A DNA stretch of 64,000 bases from Prunus persica (Eukaryota; Streptophyta; Magnoliopsida; Rosales; Rosaceae), in the NCBI RefSeq assembly GCF_000346465.2, contig NC_034015.1:21018462-21082461 (forward strand), in the 5' to 3' direction. The notes below the pieces were generated by a model that saw nothing but the letters and a program-made list of their open reading frames with translations, was not told where the DNA came from and ran no database searches. Positions 1 to 10,779 of this stretch are shown here, piece by piece. How positions within the stretch are numbered: position 1 is the stretch's first letter; each line of letters opens with the position of its first letter. A program made the position numbers and the translations under genes.

Positions 1-405
1 TGAATCGGAAACCTTAAAATGGTGAATACAAAATTCCTCGTAGAAGACGAGTTCATATTTCATTTCACCTTTCCTAGGAAAAAGCTGTCTCAAGAATCCC
101 ACTTTCAGACGTCTGAAGTAATAATAAAGCCAACATGTAAGGGATGGATAAAAAGGAAATATTCGATTTCCCATCAATTCAGTAGGTCAGTGTGGATTTG
201 ATTCGTTCGTTTGGAACGTGAAAACATTCTCAATTTTTCTAAGTCATAAGTTATGATCTTTCTCAGCATCTTTGTTTTGTTTTGGATGACCATAAATCTT
301 TCTCAGCTTGCATAGGCCACCACTATTGTAATACTAGCTAGCTAGTTTCCTGTGCACATCAAAAGCTAAAATCAGCAAAAATTGCTTTCCTTACCTACAA
401 AACCT

Positions 406-1497
406 TCAATCCTGTGGCCTTATACAGCCTCCGGGGAGAAGGAACCTAAACTTGTCTACATTCTTTATCAAGTAAGCAGGAAGATGAACTGCAGAAGTCG
501 AACGAGGTATTGGTCCCATCTTCTTAATCAACTCCTTGAATGAGTACTCTTCAGGTAACATATCAAAAAGATCATCTCCTCGACAAATGAGCTTTTGAAT
601 TCTTGCATAATTCAGAAACTCTCTCCGCTTCACACGGTCCGCATGGCTATAAGCAGTCATCTTAAACACAAAGTCTTCAATATGCTGAAAGCAAAAACTA
701 CAATGCCATCCTGCATCAGAAAATAAATAATTTGTTTGTCGGGAGTGCTGATAAAAGGTACGTGGTCCGTAGATGTGGGATGTAGCCCGCCAGCTACTAT
801 AGTCCACTGGGAACTCAAATGAATACATGTAGTGCTTCAGCTCAAGATGCATTGTAGATGGAATCCCATCACACCATTGCAGTAATTTCACAGTATGTGG
901 GCTTGGGATCTCATCAGTATCTGACATTATCAGTACATCACCATAGGAAATCCCCGCATGCCGAAGTAAAGCATTCATAGCTATACGTTGCTTTTTCTCA
1001 AGTTCAAAGGGGTCCGTACGCGATCCACGGGGTACAACTATGCCAGGAAAGATATCGTGGACAACTTTTTCCTCAGCAAAGGCAAATCTGCTCCGATTTG
1101 AAGCAAAGAAAAGAGGCTTCGGGATGCCAGTGAAAGTGGTATTTGCCTCAAGTATTACCAATTTTGTGACATATGGATAAAGCTCATGCCACCTAATATC
1201 GAGCATGTCTAACTCATTGCTAAAGATGATGCCATCGAAAACACGGCGGGGTTCAGCACGTAGGGACCAGCCATGAAGGCGGCAAAGATGGTCCATGGTT
1301 ACATTTTCAGCATAGTAGTGCGGCAGGCGTATGAAAGGGGTTGGGGGCTTGTCCCAAAGTGGCCGAAAGAAGTACGAAATTTTCGGGTAATTTGTGTAGA
1401 TTCCAAATATACATGTAGGCACAACTATCAACAGAATGAGACAAAAGAACTTAGGTGGTGTTCGTCTGTGAGTAGGGCGGAGAGATCGTATTGCCAT
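406..1497 (-). CDS. GT17 beta-1,4-mannosyl-glycoprotein N-acetylglucosaminyltransferase-like protein
   Basis: A single coding exon gives a 363-aa protein of the glycosyltransferase family 17 (GnT-III-like) type, expected to be a type II membrane protein of the Golgi. A hydrophobic anchor lies at about residues 17-34, followed by the family's [10 protein letters not shown] stem and the HGW block near 75-77. The conserved acidic motif MSDTDEIPS is at 191-199 and the Cys/Trp block GWHCSFCF at 263-270. The C-terminus keeps the family motif DMLPEEY and ends shortly after LPGGC. I chose the ATG at 1497 rather than the in-frame one at 1518. A splice acceptor (ttcaag, ending at 1500) lies between them, so the upstream ATG should be intronic and the gene probably has a 5'-UTR intron. 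A CT-rich stretch on this strand near 3240-3440 could be the leader exon. Plant GT17 biochemistry is poorly defined, so the activity is inferred from the family. Confidence 0.9.
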   Translation of the reverse strand: MAIRSLRPTHRRTPPKFFCLILLIVVPTCIFGIYTNYPKISYFFRPLWDKPPTPFIRLPHYYAENVTMDHLCRLHGWSLRAEPRRVFDGIIFSNELDMLDIRWHELYPYVTKLVILEANTTFTGIPKPLFFASNRSRFAFAEEKVVHDIFPGIVVPRGSRTDPFELEKKQRIAMNALLRHAGISYGDVLIMSDTDEIPSPHTVKLLQWCDGIPSTMHLELKHYMYSFEFPVDYSSWRATSHIYGPRTFYQHSRQTNYLFSDAGWHCSFCFQHIEDFVFKMTAYSHADRVKRREFLNYARIQKLICRGDDLFDMLPEEYSFKELIKKMGPIPRSTSAVHLPAYLIKNVDKFRFLLPGGCIRPQD

Positions 1498-1499
1498 AC

Positions 1500-3180
1500 C
1501 TTGAAATATAATTATCAAGATGGGCAGTACTTAACATGTTTGTCCCAATTCAACTACCAACATAAACATTGCTCCAACAACCTTGGTCACCTGCATAAAA
1601 TTAATATGTAGATTAGCTACTACAATAACAGCCTTCATGATATATAAGGCGATAACTCACTTTGCATAAAAGTTCAATGAATACTATTACAACCCAGATT
1701 TTGATGAATGCCAGAACGGGAAGGAGCATATCCTCAATCAAACTTCAATTTAATCATATACTCACTCAAACACAAGTAAACGAGCATTTCTGTTTTTCCA
1801 GATATGGACAAATTTCTATAAATTTCTATTCCAAAGATTAATTCTAGGATAAAGAACTGTGCCCTTATAGTCTGATCTTATGTACACAAAAGAATTGTGT
1901 CTTTGACTTCTTGAATTGGACCTTTTATGATTATTTATTTCATGCAAGGCAAGCCGCAAATCATTATCTGATGCATTATTAATTAGTTGCTTGCCACCCT
2001 AGCACCACCAATAATACTTTCTAGTCAAATGTACAAAGTTGCATAGAAAACAACATATCAAAGTTATATATAACAAAGACAGCGATGAAGTTAAATATTA
2101 TAGCATTTAACAATGTCTTCTTCCTCCAATATACGATATATAATACAGAAGAAATGAAAGAGAACAGGACCAAAAGGAATTGCACGACAAAACCAGGCCG
2201 GTCAAGCCTAGATGAGGATCCAAAGTTCCCAACAAAATAGTTGCCGAAGAATTCTTGTTTTTGGTCTTATTCCTCAAGTAACTATGCAGAATCTAAACAG
2301 ATTTTGTAGAAAGTAAAAAAGGCATCGAGAAGGCAGCAGACGCATAGAACCATTACATAATCAATTAGAACTTGTTGTACAAACTTACTTGACGGCGTTG
2401 ATGTTTAAGACAACACACCAGCTTTCAAAGGAGCCAAAAATTGAGATTTTAGAAGGGTTTTGGAATTTATTTTCGAGCTGTTTTTATCAAAAGATGGGGG
2501 AATAGAAGAAAGAGAAATGCCAGCCCCATGTCATGGGGGTAATTTTATTCGGCCCATTTTACAGACTTGATTCCAATCAATGTCTTGATCTTCCTTCCTT
2601 TCTGTGGGAATTATAACCGCAGATTTTGAAAGATATTACAAGGTAATTAAAATCAATTAAGGCTAAGTGGAATGCCTGACAATATCTATGCAAGCAACAT
2701 ACTTTGTAGGACCAAAAAAAAAAGAAAAAAGTTGACACCCTGCAGTATTGCTCTAAGGTTTTGGATGTGAAGCCTAATATGGTTACTGAAACACTAAGTT
2801 TGGTGGTTGCCTCTTTAACCATTATTCATGACAGTTAGCACAATATAGCACCAAAAACAAATTGAATGAAACCCACTCACTCAAAAACAAATTGAACGAA
2901 ACAAACTGTGACTAATTTCAAATTCTATACTGTACATACTATGACTAATGTGAAGAACATTGAATATGTGAAATTTTAGGCAATCATTTTCTCTTGCTAA
3001 AGAGTCAAACGAAAACCAACAACATTCAAACAAGGACCCACCTTCACGAGGTAAGTAATCAATCAACAAAGAAACCACCTTGCTATGAGGAAGATAATTA
3101 ATAGTTAATTTTTTAAATTTAAAAAAACACAGAAAAATGATAAATACGACACTTACAAAATAAAAGCTTGACCTTGTTGA
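1500..3180 (-). other. Putative 5'-UTR intron and upstream region of the GT17 gene
   Basis: This AT-rich stretch has no supportable coding exon. The splice acceptor at 1500-1501 and the CT-rich leader-like sequence beyond 3240 suggest that most of it is an intron in the 5' UTR of the GT17 gene. The extent is inferred and no donor site was fixed. Confidence 0.35.
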
Positions 3181-3230
3181 AGTTGCAGAGGCTGAGAGGA
3201 ATGTTAGTTGCAGAGGCTGAGAGGAATGTT
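3181..3230. repeat. Perfect 25-bp tandem duplication
   Basis: Two identical 25-bp units (3181-3205 and 3206-3230) stand head to tail. They lie at the edge of the GA-rich region that may be the GT17 leader. Confidence 0.9.
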
Positions 3231-3866
3231 ACTTGGCCGCGCACACATTGCCGCCAAGAGAGAAAGAGAAGCGGAGAATCTCGGAGGCAGAGAGAGAGAT
3301 ATTGTAGAGATTGAGAGAGATTTAGGGAACGAGAGAGAGGAAGAGAAGCTCGGAGGCAATCTCGGAGCACGGCTGGTCACGTGCGACGAAGTGGTGAAGA
3401 CCCGAAGCCGGAGGAAGTGGAACTGTGGAACCTCAGAGCCTTAGGAAAACATGCGAACAGCGATCGCCTACAGCTGCAACATCGTACAGTTTGCAATTAC
3501 AACTCGCGGTGGGCAGACACGTGTTAGGAATTGGAGCCGGGAGCCGGGTGGCACATATTTATTGGGTTGTTCAGAGCAGAATATGTTTGAGTGTAGGTGA
3601 ATCGGTGATGAGATAAGGTCGGCACTCGTGAATCGTGATACTGGCAGGTTATGAGTTAACGTATGACTTTGGAGTCATCGACCGACGTGGCTATTTTCGT
3701 ATATCCTATTGGTATCCACGCTGGATCTGGATGAATGGACTTGCGTGCCAAATCACCTATTTACCCTTATTTAAAACGACGCCGTCCCTTCTTTGCTAGA
3801 AACGAAAGGTCGGTTTTACACATTGCAAAGGAGGGTGAGTATTAAGTTAGGATTATGATATGTTTA

Positions 3867-4413
3867 TGTTAAGAGTTATTTAGTTATGTTTAATTAAGTT
3901 TTAATTAAATAAAGCTACCCAGAGTCCAAATCATGTAAGATTCTTAGTTTGTAAGAGTTGTGGTTGAGGTTGTTCACCACAGTAAGAAGTGTTTTATCAA
4001 CATGCTACAATTGTCATAATAATCATCAAAACGAGGGATTGTTGGTTGCACGAAACCATTGCCTTTAGACGCCATTTAATCTTGCTGCTTTGTGTTTTGA
4101 TTAGGCCCCAGTAAAGGGGCTCTAATACCATATGTTGGAACTCAAAAGAGAAACTAAAAGCTTGAAAACCGAAAATACTCATTACTGAATGAAACAAGAT
4201 TACAACTTAAATAGAATTAATCTAGGCTACACATTAAACACTAACTCAACTTATGCGGATTTTGTTGAACTAAACAAAAACAACGGAATGCTTCTAACTG
4301 TGGTGAATAACCGCAACCACAACTCCTACAAACTAGAAATCTTACTTGACTTGGACTCTGAGCAATTTTATTTAATTAAAACTTAATTAAACATAACTAA
4401 ATAACTCTTAATA
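3867..4413. mobile_element. Small LTR-retrotransposon derivative with inverted LTR ends
   Basis: A 547-bp element lies between direct copies of GTTTA at 3862-3866 and 4414-4418. The left arm (3867-3992) begins TGTTAAGAGTTATTTAG. The right arm (4413 down to about 4287, minus strand) is its close copy in inverse orientation, beginning TATTAAGAGTT. Read on the minus strand, the right side looks like a complete LTR of about 280 bp (4413-4133) ending in ...TTCCAACA. After two bases comes a primer-binding-site-like TGGTATTAGAGC (4130-4119), which resembles the initiator tRNA-Met site of plant LTR elements. No protein-coding sequence is present. The left arm is only a partial LTR. Non-autonomous (TRIM-like) origin is likely, but two LTR starts at both ends is not normal architecture. 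Confidence 0.7.
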
Positions 4414-4489
4414 GTTTAGAGAGTTTAGTGTTCGGTTTTCTAAATTAAGAAAAGTGAATTATATTAAAAATTAAAAAAACAATTTGAAT

Positions 4490-4600
4490 TGAAAGACAAC
4501 TTTGCATTTTTGGGGTTGTGAAGCCCCGTTTGATTAGTATTGTGTAGTTGTTGGTCTCTTGGGGTTTATCCCCCTTGCTTCATTTGAAAAAAGAAAAGAT
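4490..4600 (+). mobile_element. Possible LINE 3'-end remnant
   Basis: A T/G-rich non-coding stretch resembles the 3' tails of plant LINEs and ends in an A-rich tract near 4586-4600. No reverse-transcriptase reading frame is attached. The call rests on resemblance only. Confidence 0.25.
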
Positions 4601-5269
4601 AACTTTGCTTTCGGTTTCATATTTATGTTAGGACTTCTATATATAAAAATATGCTAAGTAGTTAATAATATTTACTTCATTACTTGAGGTATTTGGTTGG
4701 ATTCTCTTTTTCTCACTCACTTATATAAGACGAGGCTAATTCATATTAAAAAGAACGCCAAAAAAATTTGAATATTTATTTATGAAATGCATGTGAAGTG
4801 AAGGCATTGTTGCAAACACACACAACATTACATGGTGGTTTTGGCAAAAACATTACAAGGTGGGTCGAATGCAGCAAATGCTTGACATTAGAACATTAGC
4901 CCAGTTTAGGAGTAGCTGTTAGCCCATCAGATCAGGTACTGCTTGACATAGTCAGAGCCCAACCAAGTCCAAAACTAGATTTTATTTTATTTTTTCTCAA
5001 ATTAGATTTGAAGTGCTCTAATTCTTGGGTCATGGGTCTTGGCGGAAGGAGAAAAAGAAGAGTGCTACTCCTACCTACTAGTATATGTATATAATAAAAC
5101 ATGTTTCTTCTACTGCAGGGAAAATTAAGGTGATCCATAAGTTATACAAGTGATTAATCTCTATATTTTACACAGCGCAGTCTTGGTCATTCAAAAAATC
5201 ATGTGAAAGAAAGAAGCCTGTTGGGGTCTACGGAGCAGAACAGTCAAATTTTGATGACCCATGCATGCA
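4601..5269. other. Intergenic, nothing recognised
   Basis: AT-rich sequence without a credible reading frame or RNA gene. It includes the 3' flank of the IAA29-like gene, which is transcribed toward it. Confidence 0.6.
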
Positions 5270-6478
5270 TTAATCACTCTTCTTAACCAATTTGAGACGT
5301 TGCACCGATCTGATGAAAGTTCTGCAGAACCAAAATTGAAAAATGATTTAGAGGGAAGAACACAAGATACCATGAGGCCTAATCTGATCAATAATATTGT
5401 TTAATTACTTTCTTGAACATTATTAGGCAACGTGTCCAAAAATGATGGATTTAATAATTATATACCTCCAAGGAACATCTCGAGCAAGAAGCCAGTCTCC
5501 CTCTCTGTCTTGGTAAGTGAGTTTATAATTGTTTGAATCCATCTGACCTGTTCCAGATCAATCCAGACACAATTGTTAAAACCAAAATAGAACAAAGGAG
5601 TACATATATATATATCAAACATTTGTCACTCGCACGTACTTTAAAACTTACATTTGTCAAACATGTCCATCAAGGTGTCTGCGAGTGTTCGGAAAGAGTG
5701 ATGGAGGCTTAAGTCGATCTTTCTTGCTATTCCCACTCCTTCCATCTTCACCTTAACGAATGTAGAGTGGTGGTGGTTTGATGATCCTCTGCCACCGCCA
5801 CCAGAGCCATTCCCCACCGTCCGATGACCATGACCATGGTTGTGGTTGTGGAAGCAAGCCTCCTTTCTCCATGACTTAATTGGAGGCCACCCTACCAAAC
5901 CATCTCCATCATTTCTATGGCCAAACCAAATAACATTTTATCAGATCATTTTAGTATACTTATTAATTCGTGGGTAAATACTTATGATGAAGAAACTGAT
6001 TAGTTAAGAAGAAAAATCAACACAAAATAGGGTGAATTAAATAAGTGGGCTAGGAATAGGATAGTGAGCTCATCCCTTCGCATTCAAGTTTTGAATCTAT
6101 GTTCCCATAGATTAGAATAGTTTAAACTATCATTTGTATAAAAATCAAAATTTTGGTGTAAAAGAGAGAAAAGTACTTGATGACAATGGTAAAGCGGGAG
6201 TTGTTGTCTTGGTGCTTATCAGGGTCGTCGTCTTTATCGTGGTGGTTTGGTTGGTTGTTGTTCCAAAGGAACAAAGGCAGCGTTCGAGGCACGGCTGCAG
6301 TGGAACGACTAGTGTTATTGTTGTGTTCGTCAAAAGCTTGGTCAAAGCTGCGTTTCTTGTTGTCATAATGAATATGTTTGGAAACAGCTGCTACTTCCTT
6401 AGCTTCGTAACCAAAGTTATTTAAGTCGAAGCCTTTGATTGGATTGCTTGGAAGAGCGAGACCCAGTTGAAGCTCCAT
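5270..6478 (-). CDS. IAA29: Aux/IAA transcriptional repressor, IAA29-like
   Basis: Four exons on the minus strand (6478-6177, 5914-5652, 5547-5466, 5321-5270) join in frame through GT-AG introns to give 232 aa. The protein starts with the EAR-type repression motif LQLGLAL (3-9). Domain II keeps the auxin-dependent degron core VGWPPIK (108-114), which TIR1/AFB receptors bind. A His/Gly-rich linker follows (about 123-150). Domain III is FVKVKMEGVGIARKIDL (153-169), and domain IV carries GDWLLARDVPW and ends RSVQRLKLVKKSD. Together domains III and IV form the PB1 fold that binds ARF factors. Overall wording is closest to Arabidopsis IAA29: the short ELQLGL start, the VGWPPIK motif far into the protein and the His-rich linker. 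It should act in the nucleus as an auxin-degraded repressor. The last exon is only 52 nt. A TATA-like sequence lies about 155 bp upstream of the ATG. Confidence 0.93.
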
Positions 6479-6630
6479 CTAAAACTAAATCCAACAAGAA
6501 CAAACAAAAGATTACCCAATAAAATATACAAGATGATGATGACTTTGTGTGAATAAGAAAGAGAAAAAGAAAGGGAAAGAGAGAGAGACACAGAGTTTGG
6601 GATTTAAGGGTTCTGGGTTTCTTGCTGTAA

Positions 6631-6638
6631 TATTTATA
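6631..6638 (-). promoter_or_regulatory. TATA-like element of the IAA29-like gene
   Basis: TATAAATA on the minus strand, about 155 bp upstream of the start codon at 6478, leaving room for a 5' UTR of roughly 120 nt. Motif and spacing only. Confidence 0.45.
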
Positions 6639-6779
6639 TGTATATGTATGTAACATGAGAGCAGGAGAAGGTTTTATTTTATTTAAATAAATAATAGAGA
6701 GCAAGAGAGAGTGAAATAGATTGGGGGACATGGGATGGGACAAGGGGGTGGTGAAGAAGAGGCCGGAATGGGCGGGCAT

Positions 6780-9740
6780 GGGACAACAGTGCTGGGGACA
6801 TTGGCTAAGGCTGTCCGTGTCAATGCTCCACTTTTAGCCGACCCACTTGCCCCTGCTGTTCCTGCAACTCAACCCTCATTGCTTTCTGAACCCCCCCCAA
6901 CCCTTTATCTATACCATTTACTATTTAGGGAGCTAAGCTCCTCACGCGTATCAAGACCACCGCTTTTAGACAACCGCATCAAATTTATAACAAGTTATTT
7001 GTTGAAAATTATAGGTTCTCATTTCTCTTTTATTGATTTATACTTTTTTTTAATAATAAAAATAAATGTAAATAAAAAAAAAGAGAGTGAAAGAATTATC
7101 ATCCTTATTTTATAATATTAAAATGTACATGATATAACTCGTTTACATCTCAATAATTGAATTAAAATTTTCAATTTTTATAATATATTATAACACATTA
7201 ATAAGTTATACCGTATAATTATACTATAGTCAACCTATGGAGTCAGGTGGGTCCAGTCCACTCAACACAGACAAGAACTCATGCAAAACTGAAGTTGATC
7301 ACATTGACACGTTAAGTGTGTGTTAAGTATGCGTCAGTTCAATTTGAGTCGCGTAAACATTTACTGACTTCTCTGATACAGGATGAGTTTAGGGCCACAA
7401 GACAAGATCATCTAAATTAAAATTAAACAATCAAATTGATTGGACAGTTTCTCTTTGGTTAAAAATTTGCATACGTTTCCTTTTGTGATATTATAGTGAG
7501 TGATAGCGATGGAGTGACATGGTTGGGAGAGAATCCTTGAGATGCAAAACAAACAACAGACAACAAACAACAACCAAGGAGATAAACAAATTACAATAAA
7601 ATATATATAAAATGTTGGTACAAAAATGGACGAGACATATGTTCCCTATGTGCTTTGTTTTGGTAATGTTTAGGCTTTATGGGTGTTGTTTTTTTTAAAT
7701 CTTTATTTTTTGTATATGTATGGTTGTTTTTGAAGCTTACATTATATGGCGCACAAAGCTCCAACAATCCAACATAGAAAAATTGCCTCCTTTGAGTCAA
7801 GTCACACTCTCACTCTCGGTCCCGGCTTCAACAGCATTATTGAAAGAAAAAGCACAGTCCTCGCGGGGGTTTCACGTGATTGCCGGCAAGCCCACGAGAC
7901 CCTGGACCAAGCCACCCGCACGAGGCATTGAGGCAACCAGGCAAGGATTTGAAACATGGTAGGGTGGTGTGAGGGTGCCACCCCACATTCCAACAAAGCA
8001 CTACTTCATTTTCAATTTAGCTGCCTGCTCGCAGATTTATTAATTAGTCTCATGCATCATGCATGCATCCAGATTATATCTGTCCAGCCCAACCCTAGAT
8101 ACATAATGCTGGTTCAAACCCATGTGTCCAATGGTCCAATTCACTAGGTTAAGACTGTGACTGATTGAATCAAGTCAATTGCACTGAGGTTATAACGAGA
8201 TATGTTGAGGGCTTATAATGAGAAAGTTGTTAATAACCGTCGGATTAATGAACTCATCAACATTGACGGCTGAATTGAACCCCAATCTGTAAAAGCTCGC
8301 AGTCAATTGGACTAAATCTCATCCAACTTGTCTTTAATGTTTCAACGGTGAAGAGTGGAACAGAAATGTCCTCCACGAAAGCTGTAAAAGATTGAATGGC
8401 GGGCATGGTGGTGATATTTTTATTTTTTTTCGGTCGAGAGGAGAGGTCCCCTAGCTAGGAGGGGCTAAGCTAGTGAAGGAGAACATTTCAGACTTTGTCC
8501 CTCAAAGAGGTCCCCTCTCTCTACTGGAATAAATCTAAAATCCTGTCCTCCTTGGACATATTCCACGCGTATGAGGTGGACGTTGATGTTCTTGCATAAT
8601 CTCACAAATTTGAATGTTTCGATTAAAGAAATGCATATGTTTACGCAGGAATATTAATATTCATGCTACAATTTGTTTAAATTAACATCTAATTACCAAA
8701 AATAAAAACAAAATATTCATGCTACAATATATGCAACACGTTGCTAATCATATCACTTTATGCAAACATGTATCCAGGTTTTGTAATGAACGTTGGTTAA
8801 TTAGCACGGAAATGACTATAGAAAGAATTTGGAAAAGTAGAGACTAGATAGAGAGAGTGAGTGTGGGTGTGGGGACAAAGGGACAAAGTATATATTTTGC
8901 TGTATTCGGATTTTGCTTGTCTCATGATGACTTTGAATTGTGGTGTTGCCGTTGCGGGACCAAAGTTTCCATCAAAGATGAGCAAGCGTGTGACACAGAG
9001 TGTGAGATTTTGATTCTCTCTCACCCTATTGGCCATAAATCCTCCCTCCCAATATATCTCATTCTTTATAGATTTTGATCGCAATACACGTATGAAGTTG
9101 GGTGATGAAACGGAACAGGCTTGTTCGATTCACACGCAGGACTTGAATTACAAACCGATTGCTGATGAAATTATTTACTCAAAGTCAAAATAGGATGAAA
9201 ATGTTGAGTTGCTTTTGCTAATAAAAAATAAACAAATCGCAACTTTTTAGGAGTAAATCCAAATAAACTCAAGCATACATATATATATATATATATATAT
9301 TTTCCTGGATATGATGGTCTTGATTGGTGGACTTGCACTTTTAACTGTTTAATTACGTTTCATTCATGTCGAATTAAAACTGCGAAATGATGGCAAAAGC
9401 CGAAAGAAATGGACATGATTTGTTTGTCGTCAAGAAAAAGAGCAGACCTCGGTGGTAGTAAATAGCAAACAGGTGTTGGTTTATCAAGTCATTAAGTTGA
9501 TTATTAAACTCGAGCACAAGGAAGGGTCCACTTGACTTGTTGCTTTTGATTTTGCTGCAGGCAGCTGCTTCAGAAAGCATTTTCTCTGTTTGGAATTGGG
9601 AATTGGGAATTGGGAATTGGACTTTGAGTCCTCATTGTCGGTTTAGATGAGCAATATTAAGTTCACACAGGCTAGACTTGACTATACTGACTGACTGATA
9701 CTGATATCTGATAGCCTCCCAAACCACACGCTTCCCTTCC
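6780..9740. other. Gene-poor intergenic region
   Basis: No coding region with family resemblance was found. The stretch contains the distal promoter of the IAA29-like gene, short direct repeats of GAGAGGTCCCCT near 8440 and 8505, an (AT)n run at about 9280-9300, and a few tandem copies of GGGAATT near 9596-9620. Short open frames here lack splice context or recognisable motifs. Confidence 0.6.
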
Positions 9741-9751
9741 CTCCCTCCCTC

Positions 9752-9822
9752 ACTTTTAATAATCACTTTTAATAATCACTTTTAATAATCACTTTTAATA
9801 ATCACTTTTAATAATCACTTTT
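9752..9822. repeat. 13-bp minisatellite
   Basis: Five to six head-to-tail copies of the unit CACTTTTAATAAT, nearly perfect, followed by non-repetitive DNA. Confidence 0.9.
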
Positions 9823-10624
9823 ATGTAGTAAGTAAAGCAAAAAATAGTGAGGCCTGGGCAGGTTCCTTTAATCTTTCTTACGCGATTTCCTTGAAAATAA
9901 AATGGTTTGCTTTCCTTGCTTAAAAGTAACATGTCTTGTGTTTGTCGGGTGGGAGATAGAAACCAAAAATTAAGTAGGTGGACGACCAAACCACTGGTCA
10001 TATAGTTTCTGTCTGTCAGCATCATTCATTACCCTAATTTCATTCAACACCGTTGAAATTTGAAACTGGAGGAGCCCTCTTCCTCTTGAATCTCTTGATT
10101 GCTGCTGTGACTGTCTGACTCTGACGGAGCAAACAGTAAAACAAGGGGGCATCAACATATTATTTATGGAACTTTTTTAGTCCCTACGTACGTACCCTCA
10201 CTCACTCAGCTTGCTTTAGTTTGAGTCTACAAATATTATTGGAATTAATGGAACATAATTATTTCTACATCAACATTAATTTTCCACATGCTAAATGCTT
10301 GTTAATGGTATGGAACCCAAGATCAGATTTTGTCCTGCAGCCATTTCACCATTACCTGAAAACAATGTGTGTTAATGTTAGGAGACTCGCGTTTACTTTT
10401 ACACCCCAAAAAAAAGAAAAAATAACTGTTAAAAGGATGCAGTAATTTTCTAGTCCAAATTTTGGATTGTTTTTAAAAGTACCCAATAGGCCCATTTAAT
10501 TGAATGGATTTAAATTTGTGGCCCAAAAACTGAAATTTCATGACACGCGAGAGGAGAACAGATAAATATTTGTTTGGCCTGTACAACCCACAACTATGCT
10601 TGCTTGCTTTAGAATAACGAGTCG

Positions 10625-10775
10625 TTCTATGGTGAGGGTGTCATATATGTACTATAAATGTGAATCTTCATATTAGTCATATGATAAGTAACTTCACTTA
10701 AGTTTAATAAAATTATTATGTGGCTAATATGAAAATCCACATGAATGGTCCATATATGACACCCTCACTATAGAA
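10625..10775. mobile_element. Fold-back MITE, about 150 bp
   Basis: The two halves are inverted copies. The left end TTCTATGGTGAGGGTGTCAT (10625) matches the reverse complement of the right end (ending 10775), and similarity continues inward for about 60 bp per arm, including the TCATATTAG block. There is no coding capacity. A clear target-site duplication could not be fixed, so the superfamily is left open. Confidence 0.8.
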
Positions 10776-10779
10776 TTTT

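Noticed and set aside
6735..7115. 126-codon plus-strand frame upstream of the IAA29-like gene
   Set aside because: It lies just beyond the promoter of that gene, has a low-complexity tail and shows no homology that I recognise.
7818..7962. GC-richer stretch near 7.9 kb with frames on both strands
   Set aside because: No motif and no splice structure; not enough to call a gene fragment.
8797..9084. 95-codon minus-strand frame near 9 kb
   Set aside because: No family resemblance and no exon partners; the plus-strand frame over the same DNA is equally long, as expected by chance.
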